Shown in pieces: positions 17,694 through 26,727 of a DNA stretch of 64,000 nucleotides. Where the stretch lies: positions 186,001-250,000 of the forward strand of contig NZ_JACHIB010000001.1 in NCBI RefSeq assembly GCF_014203015.1, written 5' to 3'. The DNA comes from Castellaniella defragrans. GTDB taxonomy: Bacteria > Pseudomonadota > Gammaproteobacteria > Burkholderiales > Burkholderiaceae_B. The notes below the pieces were generated by a model that ran no database searches, was not told the origin of the DNA, and saw only the letters and a list, made by a program, of their open reading frames with translations. A program made the position numbers and the translations under genes. Position 1 is the stretch's first letter, and every line of letters starts with the position of its first letter.

Positions 17694-18749
17694 CTACGCC
17701 CGCTGCAGCGCGCGATACAGGCTTTCGTAGCGCGCCACCATGGCGGGCACGGCGTATTCCCGCGCCGCCCTCTCCCGCGCCCGCCCGCCCATGGCCCGGG
17801 CGGCCTGGGGATGGTCCAGCACCCAGGCGATGCGGCGCGCCAGGGCCGCGGCGTCGCCCGCCGGGACCAGCAGCCCGCAGTCGGGCGCCAGGATCTCGCG
17901 GTGCCCGCCGACGTCCGTGGCCACCACCGGCAGGCCGGCCAGGCAGGCGTCCAGCACGCTGGTGCCCAGCGCCTCGAAGCGCGAACTGCTGACGTAGGCC
18001 TCGGCCAGCGCCAGCGCATCGGCCACCTGCGGCAGAAAGCCCGCGAACCGGTAGTGATCCTCCAGGCCCAGTTCCGCCACGCGCGCGCGCGCCGCGTCGG
18101 CGGCCGCGCCGTCGGCGCCGCAGTGCAGGCACAGCACGTCCGGATGATCGCGGCGCAGCAGGGCGACCGCCTCGATCAGGGTGAGCGGATCCTTTTCCGG
18201 GCTGAGCGCCGCCGCCGTGGCCAGCACGCGGCGGCCCTCCAGGCCGAAGCGCGTCCGCAGCGCGCGCATCCCGCCGGGGTCGGCCGGCGCGGCCTCGACC
18301 GCGCTGGGGATGACGGTCACGGCCAGGCCCAGCGCCCGGGGCGCCGCCGCCGCGGCCTCGCTGATCGCCACCAGCGCGTCGGCGCGCGCCCATTTCCAGC
18401 GGTGGCGGCCCGCCGCTCCCGGATCGTCGAACGCCGTGCGGCGCGTGAACACCAGGGCGGCGCGCAGCACCGGCCGCAGCGCCGCCAGCAGGCTCATGGC
18501 CTGGGCCGTCTGCGCGTGCAGCACGTCGTAGCGCCAGCCTGCCGTCAGCAGCACGCGCGCCAGGCCCAGGGCACCGCGGCAGGCGTGCACCGGAATGCCC
18601 TCGGCGGCGGCGCGCTCGGCCAGCGGGCCGCCCGCGCGCGCCGCCAGCGCGGCCTCGTGGCCGCCCGCGCGCAGCCCGCGCAGGGTCAGCAGGGTCTGGC
18701 GTTCGCCGCCCCGCCAGCCCTTTTCCATGTTCAGATGCAGAATGCGCAT
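17694..18749 (-). CDS. Glycosyltransferase family 4 protein (GT-B fold)
   Basis: The 351-residue protein has the N-terminal acceptor domain motif MRILHLNMEKGWRGGERQTL and a C-terminal donor domain with SPEKDPLTLIEA, GFLPQVADAL and SSSRFEALGTSVLDACLAG (the E-x7-E-type region of GT4 enzymes). It is probably a cytoplasmic LPS-core or related sugar transferase, given waaA, waaC and galU nearby. The sugar and acceptor are not determinable. A family 1 hairpin element lies just upstream of its start. Confidence 0.85.
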   Translation of the reverse strand: MRILHLNMEKGWRGGERQTLLTLRGLRAGGHEAALAARAGGPLAERAAAEGIPVHACRGALGLARVLLTAGWRYDVLHAQTAQAMSLLAALRPVLRAALVFTRRTAFDDPGAAGRHRWKWARADALVAISEAAAAAPRALGLAVTVIPSAVEAAPADPGGMRALRTRFGLEGRRVLATAAALSPEKDPLTLIEAVALLRRDHPDVLCLHCGADGAAADAARARVAELGLEDHYRFAGFLPQVADALALAEAYVSSSRFEALGTSVLDACLAGLPVVATDVGGHREILAPDCGLLVPAGDAAALARRIAWVLDHPQAARAMGGRARERAAREYAVPAMVARYESLYRALQRA

Positions 18750-18789
18750 GACGGTCCCCGTCTAGTGTCCCGTTCGATTCGGATGCCCG

Positions 18790-18890
18790 GGATGAGTCTG
18801 GACGCCGCGCAGTCCCTGCGGACTGCCCGGCGCCTGACGAATCGGAGCGGCATGCAGGCCGCGACGTGGAGAGATGCCACGCTTTGAACA
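18790..18890 (+). repeat. Bipartite hairpin element, family 1, copy B
   Basis: Upper stem 18803-18815/18820-18832 (13 bp, one mismatch), loop CTGC at 18816-18819, bulged A at 18802. The second hairpin is GCGGC-ATGCAG-GCCGC near 18847-18862, then GACGTGGAGAGATGCCACG. The sequence between arms changes together with its partner relative to the other copies. It lies between glmU and the glycosyltransferase, antisense to both. The frame used by copy E is open throughout. Confidence 0.85.
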
Positions 18891-18928
18891 TGGCACCGGC
18901 ATGGCGGGCCCAGGCGCCGAATCCAGGC

Positions 18929-20296
18929 TCAAGACTTCCGCGTCGGCCGCTTCCAGCCCGGCACGGACTGCTGCCGCGCCCGCGACAGGGTGAGCTCGCC
19001 CGCGGGCGCATCGCGCGTCAGCGTCGTGCCCGCGCCCAACGTGGCGCCCTTGCCCACCCGCACCGGCGCGATCAGCTGGGTGTCCGAACCGATGAAGGCG
19101 TCGTCCTCGATCACGGTCTGGAACTTGTTGACGCCGTCGTAGTTGCAGGTGATCGTGCCCGCGCCGACGTTGACGCGCTCGCCGATCTCGGCATCGCCCA
19201 GGTAGGCCAGGTGGTTGGCCTTCGATCCCCGGCCCAGGCGGGTCTTCTTCAGTTCGACGAAATTGCCCACGTGGGCGTCCGGGCCGATGTCGGCCCCCGG
19301 CCGCAGGCGGGCGTAGGGTCCGATGCGGGCCGCCTCGGCCACCCGCGCGCCCTCGACGTGGGTGTAGGCGTCCAGCGTGGTGCCCGCGCCGATGCGCGCG
19401 TCGCGGATCACGCAATGCGGCCCGATGCGCACGCCGTCGGCCAGGTGCACCTCGCCCTCGAAGACGCAGCCCACGTCGATGAAGACGTCGCGTCCGCACG
19501 CCAGCGAGCCGCGCAGGTCGAAGCGGGCCGGATCCGCCAGGGTGACGCCCTGCTCCAGCAGCACGCGCGCCTGCTCGCCCTGCCAGATGCGTTCGAGCTG
19601 GGCCTGCTGGACGCGGCTGTTGACCCCCAGGGTCTCCCAGCCCGCCGAGGGCTGGGCGTGCGACACGGGCACGCCGTCGGCGACGGCCAGGCCGACGACG
19701 TCGGTCAGATAGTATTCGCCCTGGGCGTTGCGGTTGTCGATCCGCCCCAGCCAGTCGCGCAGCGCCGCCGTGGGCGCGGCCAGGATGCCGGTGTTGACCT
19801 CGCGGATGGCGAGTTCGTCGGGGCGGGCGTCCTTGTGCTCGACGATGCGGCGGATGCGGCCCTCGCCGTCGCGCACGATGCGCCCGTAGCCGGCGGGATC
19901 GGCCAGAGTCTCGGTCAGCAGCGCCAGGCCTTCGCCGCGCGCCTGAAGCAGCGCGCGCAGGGTGTCCGCGCGCACCAGCGGCACGTCGCCGTAGAGCACC
20001 AGGCTGACGTCGTCCGCGCCGCCTTCCAGCAGCTGCGGCAGGGCCTGCATCACGGCGTGGCCGGTGCCCAGCTGGGGCTGCTGCAGGGCGAAGCACAGGT
20101 CCTGCCCCGCGAAGGCCGCCTGGACCCGCTCGGCGCCGTGGCCGGTGACGACCACGATCCGGTCGGGCGAGAGGGCGCGCGCCGAATCCAGGACGTGGGC
20201 CAGCATGGGCCGGCCGGCGATCGGATGCAGGACCTTGGGCAGGTCGGACTGCATGCGCTTGCCCAGGCCGGCGGCCAGAATGATGATGTTCAGCAT
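18929..20296 (-). CDS. glmU: Bifunctional GlcNAc-1-phosphate uridyltransferase / glucosamine-1-phosphate acetyltransferase
   Basis: GlmU carries out the last two steps to UDP-GlcNAc for peptidoglycan and LPS. The 455-residue protein has the N-terminal pyrophosphorylase motif [18 protein letters not shown] and a C-terminal left-handed beta helix with [27 protein letters not shown] and [15 protein letters not shown]. The ATG at 20296 is the canonical start. The upstream continuation of the frame is a simple-sequence leader. Confidence 0.97.
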   Translation of the reverse strand: MLNIIILAAGLGKRMQSDLPKVLHPIAGRPMLAHVLDSARALSPDRIVVVTGHGAERVQAAFAGQDLCFALQQPQLGTGHAVMQALPQLLEGGADDVSLVLYGDVPLVRADTLRALLQARGEGLALLTETLADPAGYGRIVRDGEGRIRRIVEHKDARPDELAIREVNTGILAAPTAALRDWLGRIDNRNAQGEYYLTDVVGLAVADGVPVSHAQPSAGWETLGVNSRVQQAQLERIWQGEQARVLLEQGVTLADPARFDLRGSLACGRDVFIDVGCVFEGEVHLADGVRIGPHCVIRDARIGAGTTLDAYTHVEGARVAEAARIGPYARLRPGADIGPDAHVGNFVELKKTRLGRGSKANHLAYLGDAEIGERVNVGAGTITCNYDGVNKFQTVIEDDAFIGSDTQLIAPVRVGKGATLGAGTTLTRDAPAGELTLSRARQQSVPGWKRPTRKS

Positions 20297-20421
20297 GAAA
20301 GGACGCGTGGGTGTGGAGACAGGGATGGAAACGGGGATGAAAACGGAGCCGGAATCGGACGGGGAGCCGGCGGGCCGGCCGCGCGGGCCGGGCGGGTCCG
20401 GGGGATGAAGCGGGCCGGGTC

Positions 20422-21027
20422 CTAGGCGCGCGTCCGCCGGGCGGTCTTCTTGGCCGCGGATTTCCCGGCCGGCGCCTTGCGCGCCGCGGCGGCCGGCTTC
20501 TTGCGGGCCGGGGCGCGCTTGGCGGCGGGGGCGGCCGCCTGCTCGGCGGATTCGGCCATGCCCTGCAGGCCGGCGGCGGTCGCGCTCGCCAGATGCTCGA
20601 ACTGCTGCTGGACCATGTTCCACCAGTCGCCCGCCGCGCGGGCGTATTCCGCCCCGGCCGCGCCGGCCGCGTCCGCCGCATCGGCGGAGCCGGCGGACGC
20701 CGCCTCCGCGCCCGCGAAGGCGCCGCCGGCGAAGGATTTCAGGGTCTTCAGGGTGCTGCGCTGGATTTCCAGGCCCTGGATGGTGTTGGCCAGCATCGTG
20801 GCGTTCAGTTGCAGCCAGTTCTGCACCGTCTGCAGCTCGCGGATGCGCCGTTCGAGGTCTTCCAGCGACATCGGCGTCAGCTGAGCGGCGTCCAGGCCGC
20901 CGGCGCCCGCCATGTTCTGCCAGGCCTGGCGCATCATGTCCAGGCCGGCGAACAGCGGATTGCGGGCGGCCTCGCCCTGCTGGCCGAAACCGGGCAGCAC
21001 GAAGGGATTGGTGGATTCTTGCGCCAT
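20422..21027 (-). CDS. phaM: PhaM-type polyhydroxyalkanoate granule protein
   Basis: This 201-residue protein has the PhaM N-terminus ([18 protein letters not shown]), a helical phasin-like centre ([20 protein letters not shown]) and a Lys/Ala/Pro-rich tail ([19 protein letters not shown]). In Ralstonia-type bacteria PhaM activates PHB synthase and tethers granules to DNA through its basic tail. The architecture here supports the same role. No pha synthase gene is in the window. The start at 21027 is set by the family N-terminus. Confidence 0.85.
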   Translation of the reverse strand: MAQESTNPFVLPGFGQQGEAARNPLFAGLDMMRQAWQNMAGAGGLDAAQLTPMSLEDLERRIRELQTVQNWLQLNATMLANTIQGLEIQRSTLKTLKSFAGGAFAGAEAASAGSADAADAAGAAGAEYARAAGDWWNMVQQQFEHLASATAAGLQGMAESAEQAAAPAAKRAPARKKPAAAARKAPAGKSAAKKTARRTRA

Positions 21028-21065
21028 GATGGATTGCCTCCGCCGGCACCATGCCGGAATTGATA

Positions 21066-21908
21066 TTAGGGGGTCGCCCCGCCGGACGCGGCCCGCAGGC
21101 GGTGCCGCAGCGAATCCAGGATGGCCAGTTCGGCTTCCAGCGTGAAGGCGCCATGGGTGATCATATCCCACAGCTCCGGCATCGCCAGGCAGCGGAATTC
21201 CAGGACCTCGCCGTCCAGGTTCCGGGGCGCGGCGCCCGCCTCCAGCACGCAATCGCTGAGCAGCACGTTTTCGACCTGGTAGCCGTCGTCCAGGCGGCGG
21301 TGCATGCGCAGCACCATGCGCAGCGGCCCGTGCGCCGCCACGGCCACGGCCGGCAGGCCGGCTTCTTCGAGGGTTTCGCGCAGCAGCGCGGATTCGGGGT
21401 CCTCGCCGGCGGCGACCAGGCCGCCCGCCAGGGTGTCCCACAGGCCGGGATCGGTGGATTTGTCGAGGGCGCGGCGCGCCACCCAGAGGCATCCGTCGGG
21501 CGACCAGCCGTTCAGGTGGACGGCCTGGGTCAGCAGGCCCAGGGGCCGCACGGCGCCACGCTCGATGCGCCCCAGCGGGCGGCCTTCGGCCATGACGTCC
21601 AGCAGTTCGTCGCGCCAGGCGCGAATGCAGCCCGCGTCCCGCAGGGCGAGCGCCACGCCGCGCAGCACGGCGTCCAGGCCCAGCCGCGCGGCGGGCGCGG
21701 CGGTGAAATGCACGGCTTCGGGCTCGACCCGCACGCCGGGCAGGCCCGCGACGGCCGCCAGCGCGGCCGGACCGATCCAGCCGCCGACCCGCCCCGCGAT
21801 GGTGGCCGGCCGGGCGCCCGCGGGCGGGAGCTGCTGGGCGCGGCGGACCAGGCGCGCATTGCGCGCCTGGAGGTCGTTCAAGGCGAAGACCGCTGCAGTG
21901 GAATCCAT
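21066..21908 (-). CDS. NUDIX hydrolase with N-terminal DUF4743 domain
   Basis: The 280-residue protein has an N-terminal domain of about 120 residues (DUF4743-like) and a NUDIX domain with [20 protein letters not shown] followed by [10 protein letters not shown], giving the G-x5-E-x7-REUxEE box. Related plant and yeast proteins (Tnr3-type) hydrolyse oxidised thiamine diphosphate, but specificity here is unproven. A family 1 element begins 15 bp upstream of the ATG, and a TACAAT six bases before the ATG could allow a leaderless message. Confidence 0.85.
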   Translation of the reverse strand: MDSTAAVFALNDLQARNARLVRRAQQLPPAGARPATIAGRVGGWIGPAALAAVAGLPGVRVEPEAVHFTAAPAARLGLDAVLRGVALALRDAGCIRAWRDELLDVMAEGRPLGRIERGAVRPLGLLTQAVHLNGWSPDGCLWVARRALDKSTDPGLWDTLAGGLVAAGEDPESALLRETLEEAGLPAVAVAAHGPLRMVLRMHRRLDDGYQVENVLLSDCVLEAGAAPRNLDGEVLEFRCLAMPELWDMITHGAFTLEAELAILDSLRHRLRAASGGATP

Positions 21909-21922
21909 CCGCGCATTGTAGT

Positions 21923-22024
21923 GGATGAGTCCGGACACGGGGCAGTCCCTGCGGACTGCCTCGTGCCGGACGAATCGGAGCGGCATGCAAGCCGCGAGGT
22001 GGATAGATGCCACGGCTGGAGATG
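21923..22024 (+). repeat. Bipartite hairpin element, family 1, copy C
   Basis: This is the best-formed copy. Lower stem 21931-21934 pairs with 21966-21969. A21935 is bulged. The upper stem 21936-21948/21953-21965 is 13 bp with one G-T pair, loop CTGC. The second hairpin GCGGC-ATGCAA-GCCGC is at about 21980-21995, followed by GAGGTGGATAGATGCCACGG. It is located between the NUDIX gene and the cox promoter. Confidence 0.9.
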
Positions 22025-22110
22025 CCTCCAAGCCTGACGAATCTGCGAATCCTCGCACGGCGGAGATTGGTGGAAACCCGGAAAAGCCGGCGGGCGGAGC
22101 ACGGCCCAGC

Positions 22111-22139
22111 CTGTACAAGCCCCGGCCAGTGGCTATAAT
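22111..22139 (+). promoter_or_regulatory. Candidate sigma-70 promoter of the cox operon
   Basis: A perfect TATAAT at 22134-22139 has a weak -35 CTGTAC at 22111-22116 with 17-bp spacing. It would start transcription near 22146 and give a leader of about 140 nt to coxB. Confidence 0.5.
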
Positions 22140-22237
22140 CCCTTCAGGCTTATAAGGATACCCAGTTTGCCGCGGTGCATTGTACGGCTTGGCGATCCAG
22201 CCATGTGTGCGGGATCGGCTCGTTCTCTCGCCTTTCT

Positions 22238-22251
22238 TTGACGAAGATCAA
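22238..22251 (+). promoter_or_regulatory. FNR-type box in the coxB leader
   Basis: TTGACGAAGATCAA matches TTGAT-N4-ATCAA at nine of ten positions. It lies 37 bp before the coxB ATG and downstream of the candidate promoter, the position expected of a repressor site. It would shut off the low-affinity aa3 oxidase when oxygen is scarce. Confidence 0.6.
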
Positions 22252-22288
22252 CCGACCCTGAAAAATACACGCCAACCAAAGGGACAAC

Positions 22289-23449
22289 ATGAAGATGGTC
22301 AGAGGGTCGTTGGGCATGGTCGCGCTGTCGTGGGCGACAGTCGCCGGGGCACAGGTTCAGGACATGCCGGGAGGTCCGGCGGTCAACCAGCTGAACCTCC
22401 ACACCGGGGTCACGCCCATCGCGCGGGAAATCTATTCCCTGCACTGGATGATGCTGGTCATCTGTACGCTGATCTTCATCGGCGTGTTCGGCGTGATGCT
22501 GTATTCCATCATCCGCCACCGCAAGGACAAGGGCCACAAGGCCGCCAAGTTCGAGGAGCACCTCGGGCTGGAACTCACCTGGACGGTGATCCCCTTCATG
22601 ATCATCGTCGGCATGGCCATCCCGGCCACCCGCACCGTGGTCGCCATGAAGGACACCACCAGCGCCGACCTCACCGTCAAGGCCACCGGCTACCAGTGGA
22701 AGTGGGGGTATGAATACCTCGACGGCCCGGCGACGGGGGTGCGCTTCCTGTCGAACCTGTCCACGCCGCAGGACCAGATCGACGGCAAGGCGCCCATCGG
22801 CAACACCTACCTGATGGAAGTCGATCATCCCCTGGTGGTGCCGGTCAACCAGAAGGTCCGCGTCGTGCTGACGGCCGCCGACGTCATCCACGCCTGGATG
22901 GTGCCCGAACTGGGCGTCAAGCAGGACGCCATCCCCGGCTTCCTGCGCGACACCTGGTTCCGCGCCGAGAAGCCCGGCATCTACCGCGGCCAGTGCGCCG
23001 AACTCTGCGGCAAGAACCACGCCTACATGCCCATCGTGGTCGAGGTGAAGTCCCAGGAAGACTACGCCCAGTGGGCCGCCCAGCAGAAAACCGCCATGGC
23101 GGCCGCCGCCGAGGACCCGAACAAGACCTGGTCCAAGGACGAGCTGATCGCCAAGGGCAAGGAAGTCTTCTCCACCACCTGCGTAGCCTGCCACCAGGCC
23201 AACGGCCAGGGCATCCCGGGCACCTTCCCGGCCCTGAACGGAGACGTCAAATTCGTGCTGGCGCCGATGAAAGGCCAGATCGAGACGGTGCTGAACGGGC
23301 ATCCGGGCACGGCGATGGCCGCCTTCCGCGACCAGCTCAGCGACACCCAGATCGCCGCGGTCATCACCTACACGCGCAACGCCTGGGACAACGCCGGCAA
23401 GGGCCCCGACCCCGTCGTGCAGCCCTCCGACGTCAAGGCGCTGCGCTGA
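22289..23449 (+). CDS. coxB: Cytochrome c oxidase subunit II with fused cytochrome c domain
   Basis: This 386-residue subunit of an aa3-type (caa3-like) oxidase takes electrons from cytochrome c. It has a signal peptide, two membrane helices (about residues 50-70 and 93-113) and the CuA site [12 protein letters not shown] with its upstream His in [10 protein letters not shown]-terminal class I heme domain has CVACH. Fusion of a cytochrome c domain is common in Burkholderiales. AAGGGA precedes the ATG. It opens coxB-coxA-coxC. Confidence 0.97.
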   Translation: MKMVRGSLGMVALSWATVAGAQVQDMPGGPAVNQLNLHTGVTPIAREIYSLHWMMLVICTLIFIGVFGVMLYSIIRHRKDKGHKAAKFEEHLGLELTWTVIPFMIIVGMAIPATRTVVAMKDTTSADLTVKATGYQWKWGYEYLDGPATGVRFLSNLSTPQDQIDGKAPIGNTYLMEVDHPLVVPVNQKVRVVLTAADVIHAWMVPELGVKQDAIPGFLRDTWFRAEKPGIYRGQCAELCGKNHAYMPIVVEVKSQEDYAQWAAQQKTAMAAAAEDPNKTWSKDELIAKGKEVFSTTCVACHQANGQGIPGTFPALNGDVKFVLAPMKGQIETVLNGHPGTAMAAFRDQLSDTQIAAVITYTRNAWDNAGKGPDPVVQPSDVKALR

Positions 23450-23528
23450 TCCGGACAACCCAACGGCGAATTCACAGAGTTTTCCTCGCGCCGCCCGGAA
23501 GGCGGCGCGCCCCAGGAAGGAGGCATTC

Positions 23529-25139
23529 ATGAGCAGCGTCACGGTCGATCACATCCCGCCCCATACCGGGCATGACGAACACGCCCACCACGTCCCGCAG
23601 GGCTGGCGGCGCTGGGTGTTCGCAACGAATCACAAGGACATCGGCACGATGTACCTGATCTTCTCGTTCTGCATGCTGCTGGAGGGCGGCACGCTGGCCC
23701 TGCTGCTGCGCACGGAACTGTTCGAGCCCGGCATCCAGTTCTTCCAGCCCGAGCTGTTCAACCAGTTCACCACCATGCACGGGCTGATCATGATCTTCGG
23801 CGCGATCATGCCCGCCTTCGTGGGCTTCGCCAACTGGATGATCCCGCTGCAGATCGGCGCCTCGGACATGGCGTTCGCGCGCATGAACAACTTCAGCTTC
23901 TGGCTGCTGCCGGTGGGCGCGATCCTGCTGACGACGTCGTTCTTCGTGCCGGGCGGGGCCAACGCCTCGGGCTGGACCATGTACGCGCCGCTGTCGCTGC
24001 AGATGGGCCCGGGCATGGACTTCGCCATCTTCGCCGTGCACATCCTGGGCGCGTCGTCCATCATGGGCGCGATCAACATCATCGTCACCATCCTGAACAT
24101 GCGCGCGCCGGGCATGAGCCTGATGAAGATGCCGCTGTTCTGCTGGTCCTGGCTGGTCACCGCCTACCTGCTGCTGGCCGTGATGCCGGTGCTGGCCGCC
24201 GCCGTCACCATGCTGCTCACCGACCGCCACTTCGGCACGCACTTCTTCAACGCCGCCGGCGGCGGCGACCCGGTGCTGTACCAGCACGTGTTCTGGTTCT
24301 TCGGCCACCCCGAGGTCTACATCATGATCCTGCCGGCCTTCGGGATGGTGTCGCAGATCGTGCCGACCTTCGCGCGCAAGCGGCTGTTCGGCTACGCGTC
24401 GATGGTGTACGCCATCTGCGCCATCGCCATCCTGTCGTTCCTGGTGTGGGCGCACCACATGTTCACCACCGGCATGCCGGTCACCGCCCAGTTGTTCTTC
24501 ATGTACGGCACGATGCTGATTTCCATTCCCACCGGAGTCAAGGTCTTCAACTGGACGGCCACCATGTGGCGCGGTTCCATGACCTTCGAGACCCCGATGC
24601 TGTTCGCCATCGGCTTCATCTTCGTGTTCACCATCGGCGGCTTCACCGGCCTGGTGGTGGCGGTCGCGCCGATCGACATCCAGGTCCAGGACACCTACTA
24701 CGTGGTGGCGCACTTCCACTACGTGCTGGTGGCCGGCTCGCTGTTCGCCCTGTTCGGCGCCACCTACTACTGGCTGCCGAAATGGTGCGGCCACATGTAC
24801 GACGAGCGCCTGGGCAAGTGGCACTTCTGGATGACGATGATCTCGTTCAACGTCACCTTCTTCCCGATGCACTTCCTCGGCCTGGCCGGCATGCCGCGCC
24901 GCTACGCGGACTACGCCGCCCAGTTCACCGATTTCCACCAGATCGCCACGATCGGCGCCTACTGGTTCGGCCTGTCGCAGCTGCTGTTCGCCTACATCGT
25001 GATCAAGGCGGTGCGCGGCCACGGCGCCCGGGTGGCGGCCAACCCCTGGGAAGGCGCCGAAGGCCTGGAATGGACGGTGCCCTCGCCCGCGCCCCACCAT
25101 ACCTTCGTCACGCCGCCGGTATTCGAGGCCGGCCGCTGA
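23529..25139 (+). CDS. coxA: Cytochrome c oxidase subunit I
   Basis: The 536-residue heme-copper oxidase subunit has about 12 membrane helices. It contains the low-spin heme ligand region [12 protein letters not shown], the CuB-His-Tyr segment [14 protein letters not shown], the HH pair in [10 protein letters not shown] and the heme a/a3 ligands in [11 protein letters not shown]. It reduces oxygen to water and pumps protons. GGAAGGAGG precedes the start. It is 79 bp downstream of coxB. Confidence 0.98.
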   Translation: MSSVTVDHIPPHTGHDEHAHHVPQGWRRWVFATNHKDIGTMYLIFSFCMLLEGGTLALLLRTELFEPGIQFFQPELFNQFTTMHGLIMIFGAIMPAFVGFANWMIPLQIGASDMAFARMNNFSFWLLPVGAILLTTSFFVPGGANASGWTMYAPLSLQMGPGMDFAIFAVHILGASSIMGAINIIVTILNMRAPGMSLMKMPLFCWSWLVTAYLLLAVMPVLAAAVTMLLTDRHFGTHFFNAAGGGDPVLYQHVFWFFGHPEVYIMILPAFGMVSQIVPTFARKRLFGYASMVYAICAIAILSFLVWAHHMFTTGMPVTAQLFFMYGTMLISIPTGVKVFNWTATMWRGSMTFETPMLFAIGFIFVFTIGGFTGLVVAVAPIDIQVQDTYYVVAHFHYVLVAGSLFALFGATYYWLPKWCGHMYDERLGKWHFWMTMISFNVTFFPMHFLGLAGMPRRYADYAAQFTDFHQIATIGAYWFGLSQLLFAYIVIKAVRGHGARVAANPWEGAEGLEWTVPSPAPHHTFVTPPVFEAGR

Positions 25140-25150
25140 GAGACCCCGAC

Positions 25151-25267
25151 ATGACGCCCGAGCAACGCCGCCGCAACCGCCGCACCGGATGGATCCTGGC
25201 CCTGTTCGCCGTGGCCATCCTGGTCTGGACCTTCGTGCGCGCGAACCTGTACGGGATCGTGTCATGA
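25151..25267 (+). CDS. Cytochrome oxidase small assembly protein
   Basis: This 38-residue single-span protein (MTPEQRRRNRRTGWILAL...) is found directly after coxA in Burkholderiales. It has a basic N-terminus and one hydrophobic helix. It overlaps the next gene by ATGA. Its function in oxidase assembly is inferred from position. Confidence 0.8.
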   Translation: MTPEQRRRNRRTGWILALFAVAILVWTFVRANLYGIVS

Positions 25268-25458
25268 CGCAACCGCGCAACACCTTCCTGCGTTCGATGC
25301 GCACAGTCGCCTGGGCGTTCCTGGGACTGCGCAAGCGCTCCGGCCACGACGAGGACCTGTCGCACATCCGCCCCTCGCACCTGATCGCGGCGGGCCTGAT
25401 CGGCGGGGCGGTGTTCGTATTGCTGCTGATAGGGGCCGTGCGCCTGGCGACGGCCTGA
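25264..25458 (+). CDS. DUF2970 family small membrane protein
   Basis: This 64-residue protein has the DUF2970 pattern (RTVAWAFLGLRKRSGHDEDLSHIRP) and one C-terminal membrane helix. In related genomes it lies beside ctaG (cox11) in the cox operon. Here ctaG is absent and this gene overlaps the small assembly protein directly. The function is unknown. Confidence 0.85.
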   Translation: MTQPRNTFLRSMRTVAWAFLGLRKRSGHDEDLSHIRPSHLIAAGLIGGAVFVLLLIGAVRLATA

Positions 25459-25486
25459 AGACGGAAGACCCAGAGGAGAGACAACG

Positions 25487-26362
25487 ATGACCACCGCCCA
25501 CACGGCCCACGCCGGCGAGGCCCCCTACTATTACGTCCCGCCGGATTCGGTCCACCCGATCCGGGCCAGCCTGTGCATGCTGGCCACCCTGGTCGGCGCG
25601 GCCCTGTGGGTCAACAGCTACGCGATCGGCCCCTGGCTCTGCCTGATCGGCATCCTGAGCCTGTTCGTGGTGCTCTACGGCTGGTTCGGCGACGCCATCC
25701 GCGAATCCGAAGGCGGCCTGAACAGCCAGCGCATCGACCACTCCTACCGCTGGAGCATGACCTGGTTCATCTTTTCCGAGGTCATGTTCTTTTCGGCCTT
25801 CTTCGGCTCGCTGTGGTACACCCGCGAGGTCACCACGCCGTGGCTGAGCACGCTGGACACCCAGACCCTGCTGTGGCCGGGCTTCAGCGGCGCCTGGCCG
25901 AACCAGGGGCCGGCCGGCACCATCGCGCCCTTCCAGACCGTGGGACCGTTCTGGCTGCCCACCATCAACACCGCGCTGCTGCTGTCCTCCGGCGTCACCC
26001 TGACCATCGCCCACCACGCCCTGCGCGCGGCGCACCGCTCCAAGGCGATCTTCTGGCTGGCCCTGACGGTGATCCTGGGCTTCGCCTTCGTCGCCTGCCA
26101 GGCCTACGAATACCACCACGCCTACACCGAACTGAACCTGCGCTTCACCTCGGGCGCCTACGGCGCGCTGTTCTACATGCTGACCGGCTTCCACGGCTTC
26201 CACGTGATCCTGGGCGCCACCATGCTGACCGTGATCTGGCTGCGGCTGGTGCGCGGGCACTTCACCGCCGAGCACCATTTCGGCTTCGAGGGCGCCGCCT
26301 GGTACTGGCACTTCGTGGACGTGGTCTGGCTGGGCCTGTACATCTTCGTGTACTGGCTGTAG
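25487..26362 (+). CDS. coxC: Cytochrome c oxidase subunit III
   Basis: The 291-residue, seven-helix subunit III contains WSMTWFIFSEVMFFSAFFGS, FHGFHVILGA and EGAAWYWHFVDVVWL, all characteristic. It stabilises subunit I and supports proton uptake. AGGAGAG precedes the ATG. It closes the structural part of the operon. A convergent family 1 hairpin element follows within about 30 bp. Confidence 0.97.
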   Translation: MTTAHTAHAGEAPYYYVPPDSVHPIRASLCMLATLVGAALWVNSYAIGPWLCLIGILSLFVVLYGWFGDAIRESEGGLNSQRIDHSYRWSMTWFIFSEVMFFSAFFGSLWYTREVTTPWLSTLDTQTLLWPGFSGAWPNQGPAGTIAPFQTVGPFWLPTINTALLLSSGVTLTIAHHALRAAHRSKAIFWLALTVILGFAFVACQAYEYHHAYTELNLRFTSGAYGALFYMLTGFHGFHVILGATMLTVIWLRLVRGHFTAEHHFGFEGAAWYWHFVDVVWLGLYIFVYWL

Positions 26363-26393
26363 CCGATCCGCGGGGAAGCAAGCAGGGTCCGGC

Positions 26394-26491
26394 GTCAGCC
26401 GAAGCCGCTCTTCACCTCGCGGCTCGCAAGCCGCTCGGAGTCACCCGGCGCGGGGCGGTCCGCAGGGACTGCCCCGCGTCCGGGTTCATCC
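26394..26491 (-). repeat. Bipartite hairpin element, family 1, copy D
   Basis: Read on the minus strand: lower stem CCGG/CCGG, bulged A, 13-bp upper stem CGCGGGGCAGTCC with one A-C mismatch, loop CTGC, then GCGGC-TTGCGA-GCCGC and GAGGTGAAGAG. Its first six bases, GGATGA, supply the stop codon of the DUF2909 gene. It sits between convergent coxC and DUF2909 genes, so it may act as a shared terminator. Confidence 0.85.
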
Positions 26492-26692
26492 CACCCGCAG
26501 CCCCGTCGCATTGATCCAGCCCAGGGCATGCGCCAGCAGCAGAAAGAGAAACAGCAGGATCGACAATCCCACCCGCCACGTCAGGGCCCAGGCCATCCGG
26601 TCCGTGCGCCCCCGGTCCTGCATGAGATACTTCAGGGCCGACCCCAGGCTGACCAGCACTCCCAGGAACAGCACGACGATCACGATTTTCAT
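26486..26692 (-). CDS. DUF2909 family twin-transmembrane protein
   Basis: This 68-residue protein has two membrane helices (MKIVIVVLFLGVLVSLGSAL and WRVGLSILLFLFLLLAHAL) joined by a charged loop (QDRGRTDRM). It is a widespread betaproteobacterial gene found between coxC and surf1 on the opposite strand. The function is unknown, but its position suggests a link to oxidase biogenesis. Its stop lies at the edge of hairpin element D. Confidence 0.85.
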   Translation of the reverse strand: MKIVIVVLFLGVLVSLGSALKYLMQDRGRTDRMAWALTWRVGLSILLFLFLLLAHALGWINATGLRVG

Positions 26693-26727
26693 GGGTATTC
26701 CCCGCAACACCAGGATGTAAGCACCGT

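Larger units (their letters stand above)
21909..22288. other. 380-bp intergenic region before the cox operon
   Basis: It contains, left to right, the NUDIX upstream region, family 1 element copy C (21923-22024), a candidate sigma-70 promoter (-10 at 22134), a ~140-bp leader and an FNR-type box 37 bp before coxB. No ORF is convincing in it. Confidence 0.7.

Noticed and set aside
20297-21154. An N-terminal extension of GlmU into the phaM region
   Set aside because: The canonical GlmU N-terminus [15 protein letters not shown] starts at 20296, and the extension overlaps phaM in another frame.
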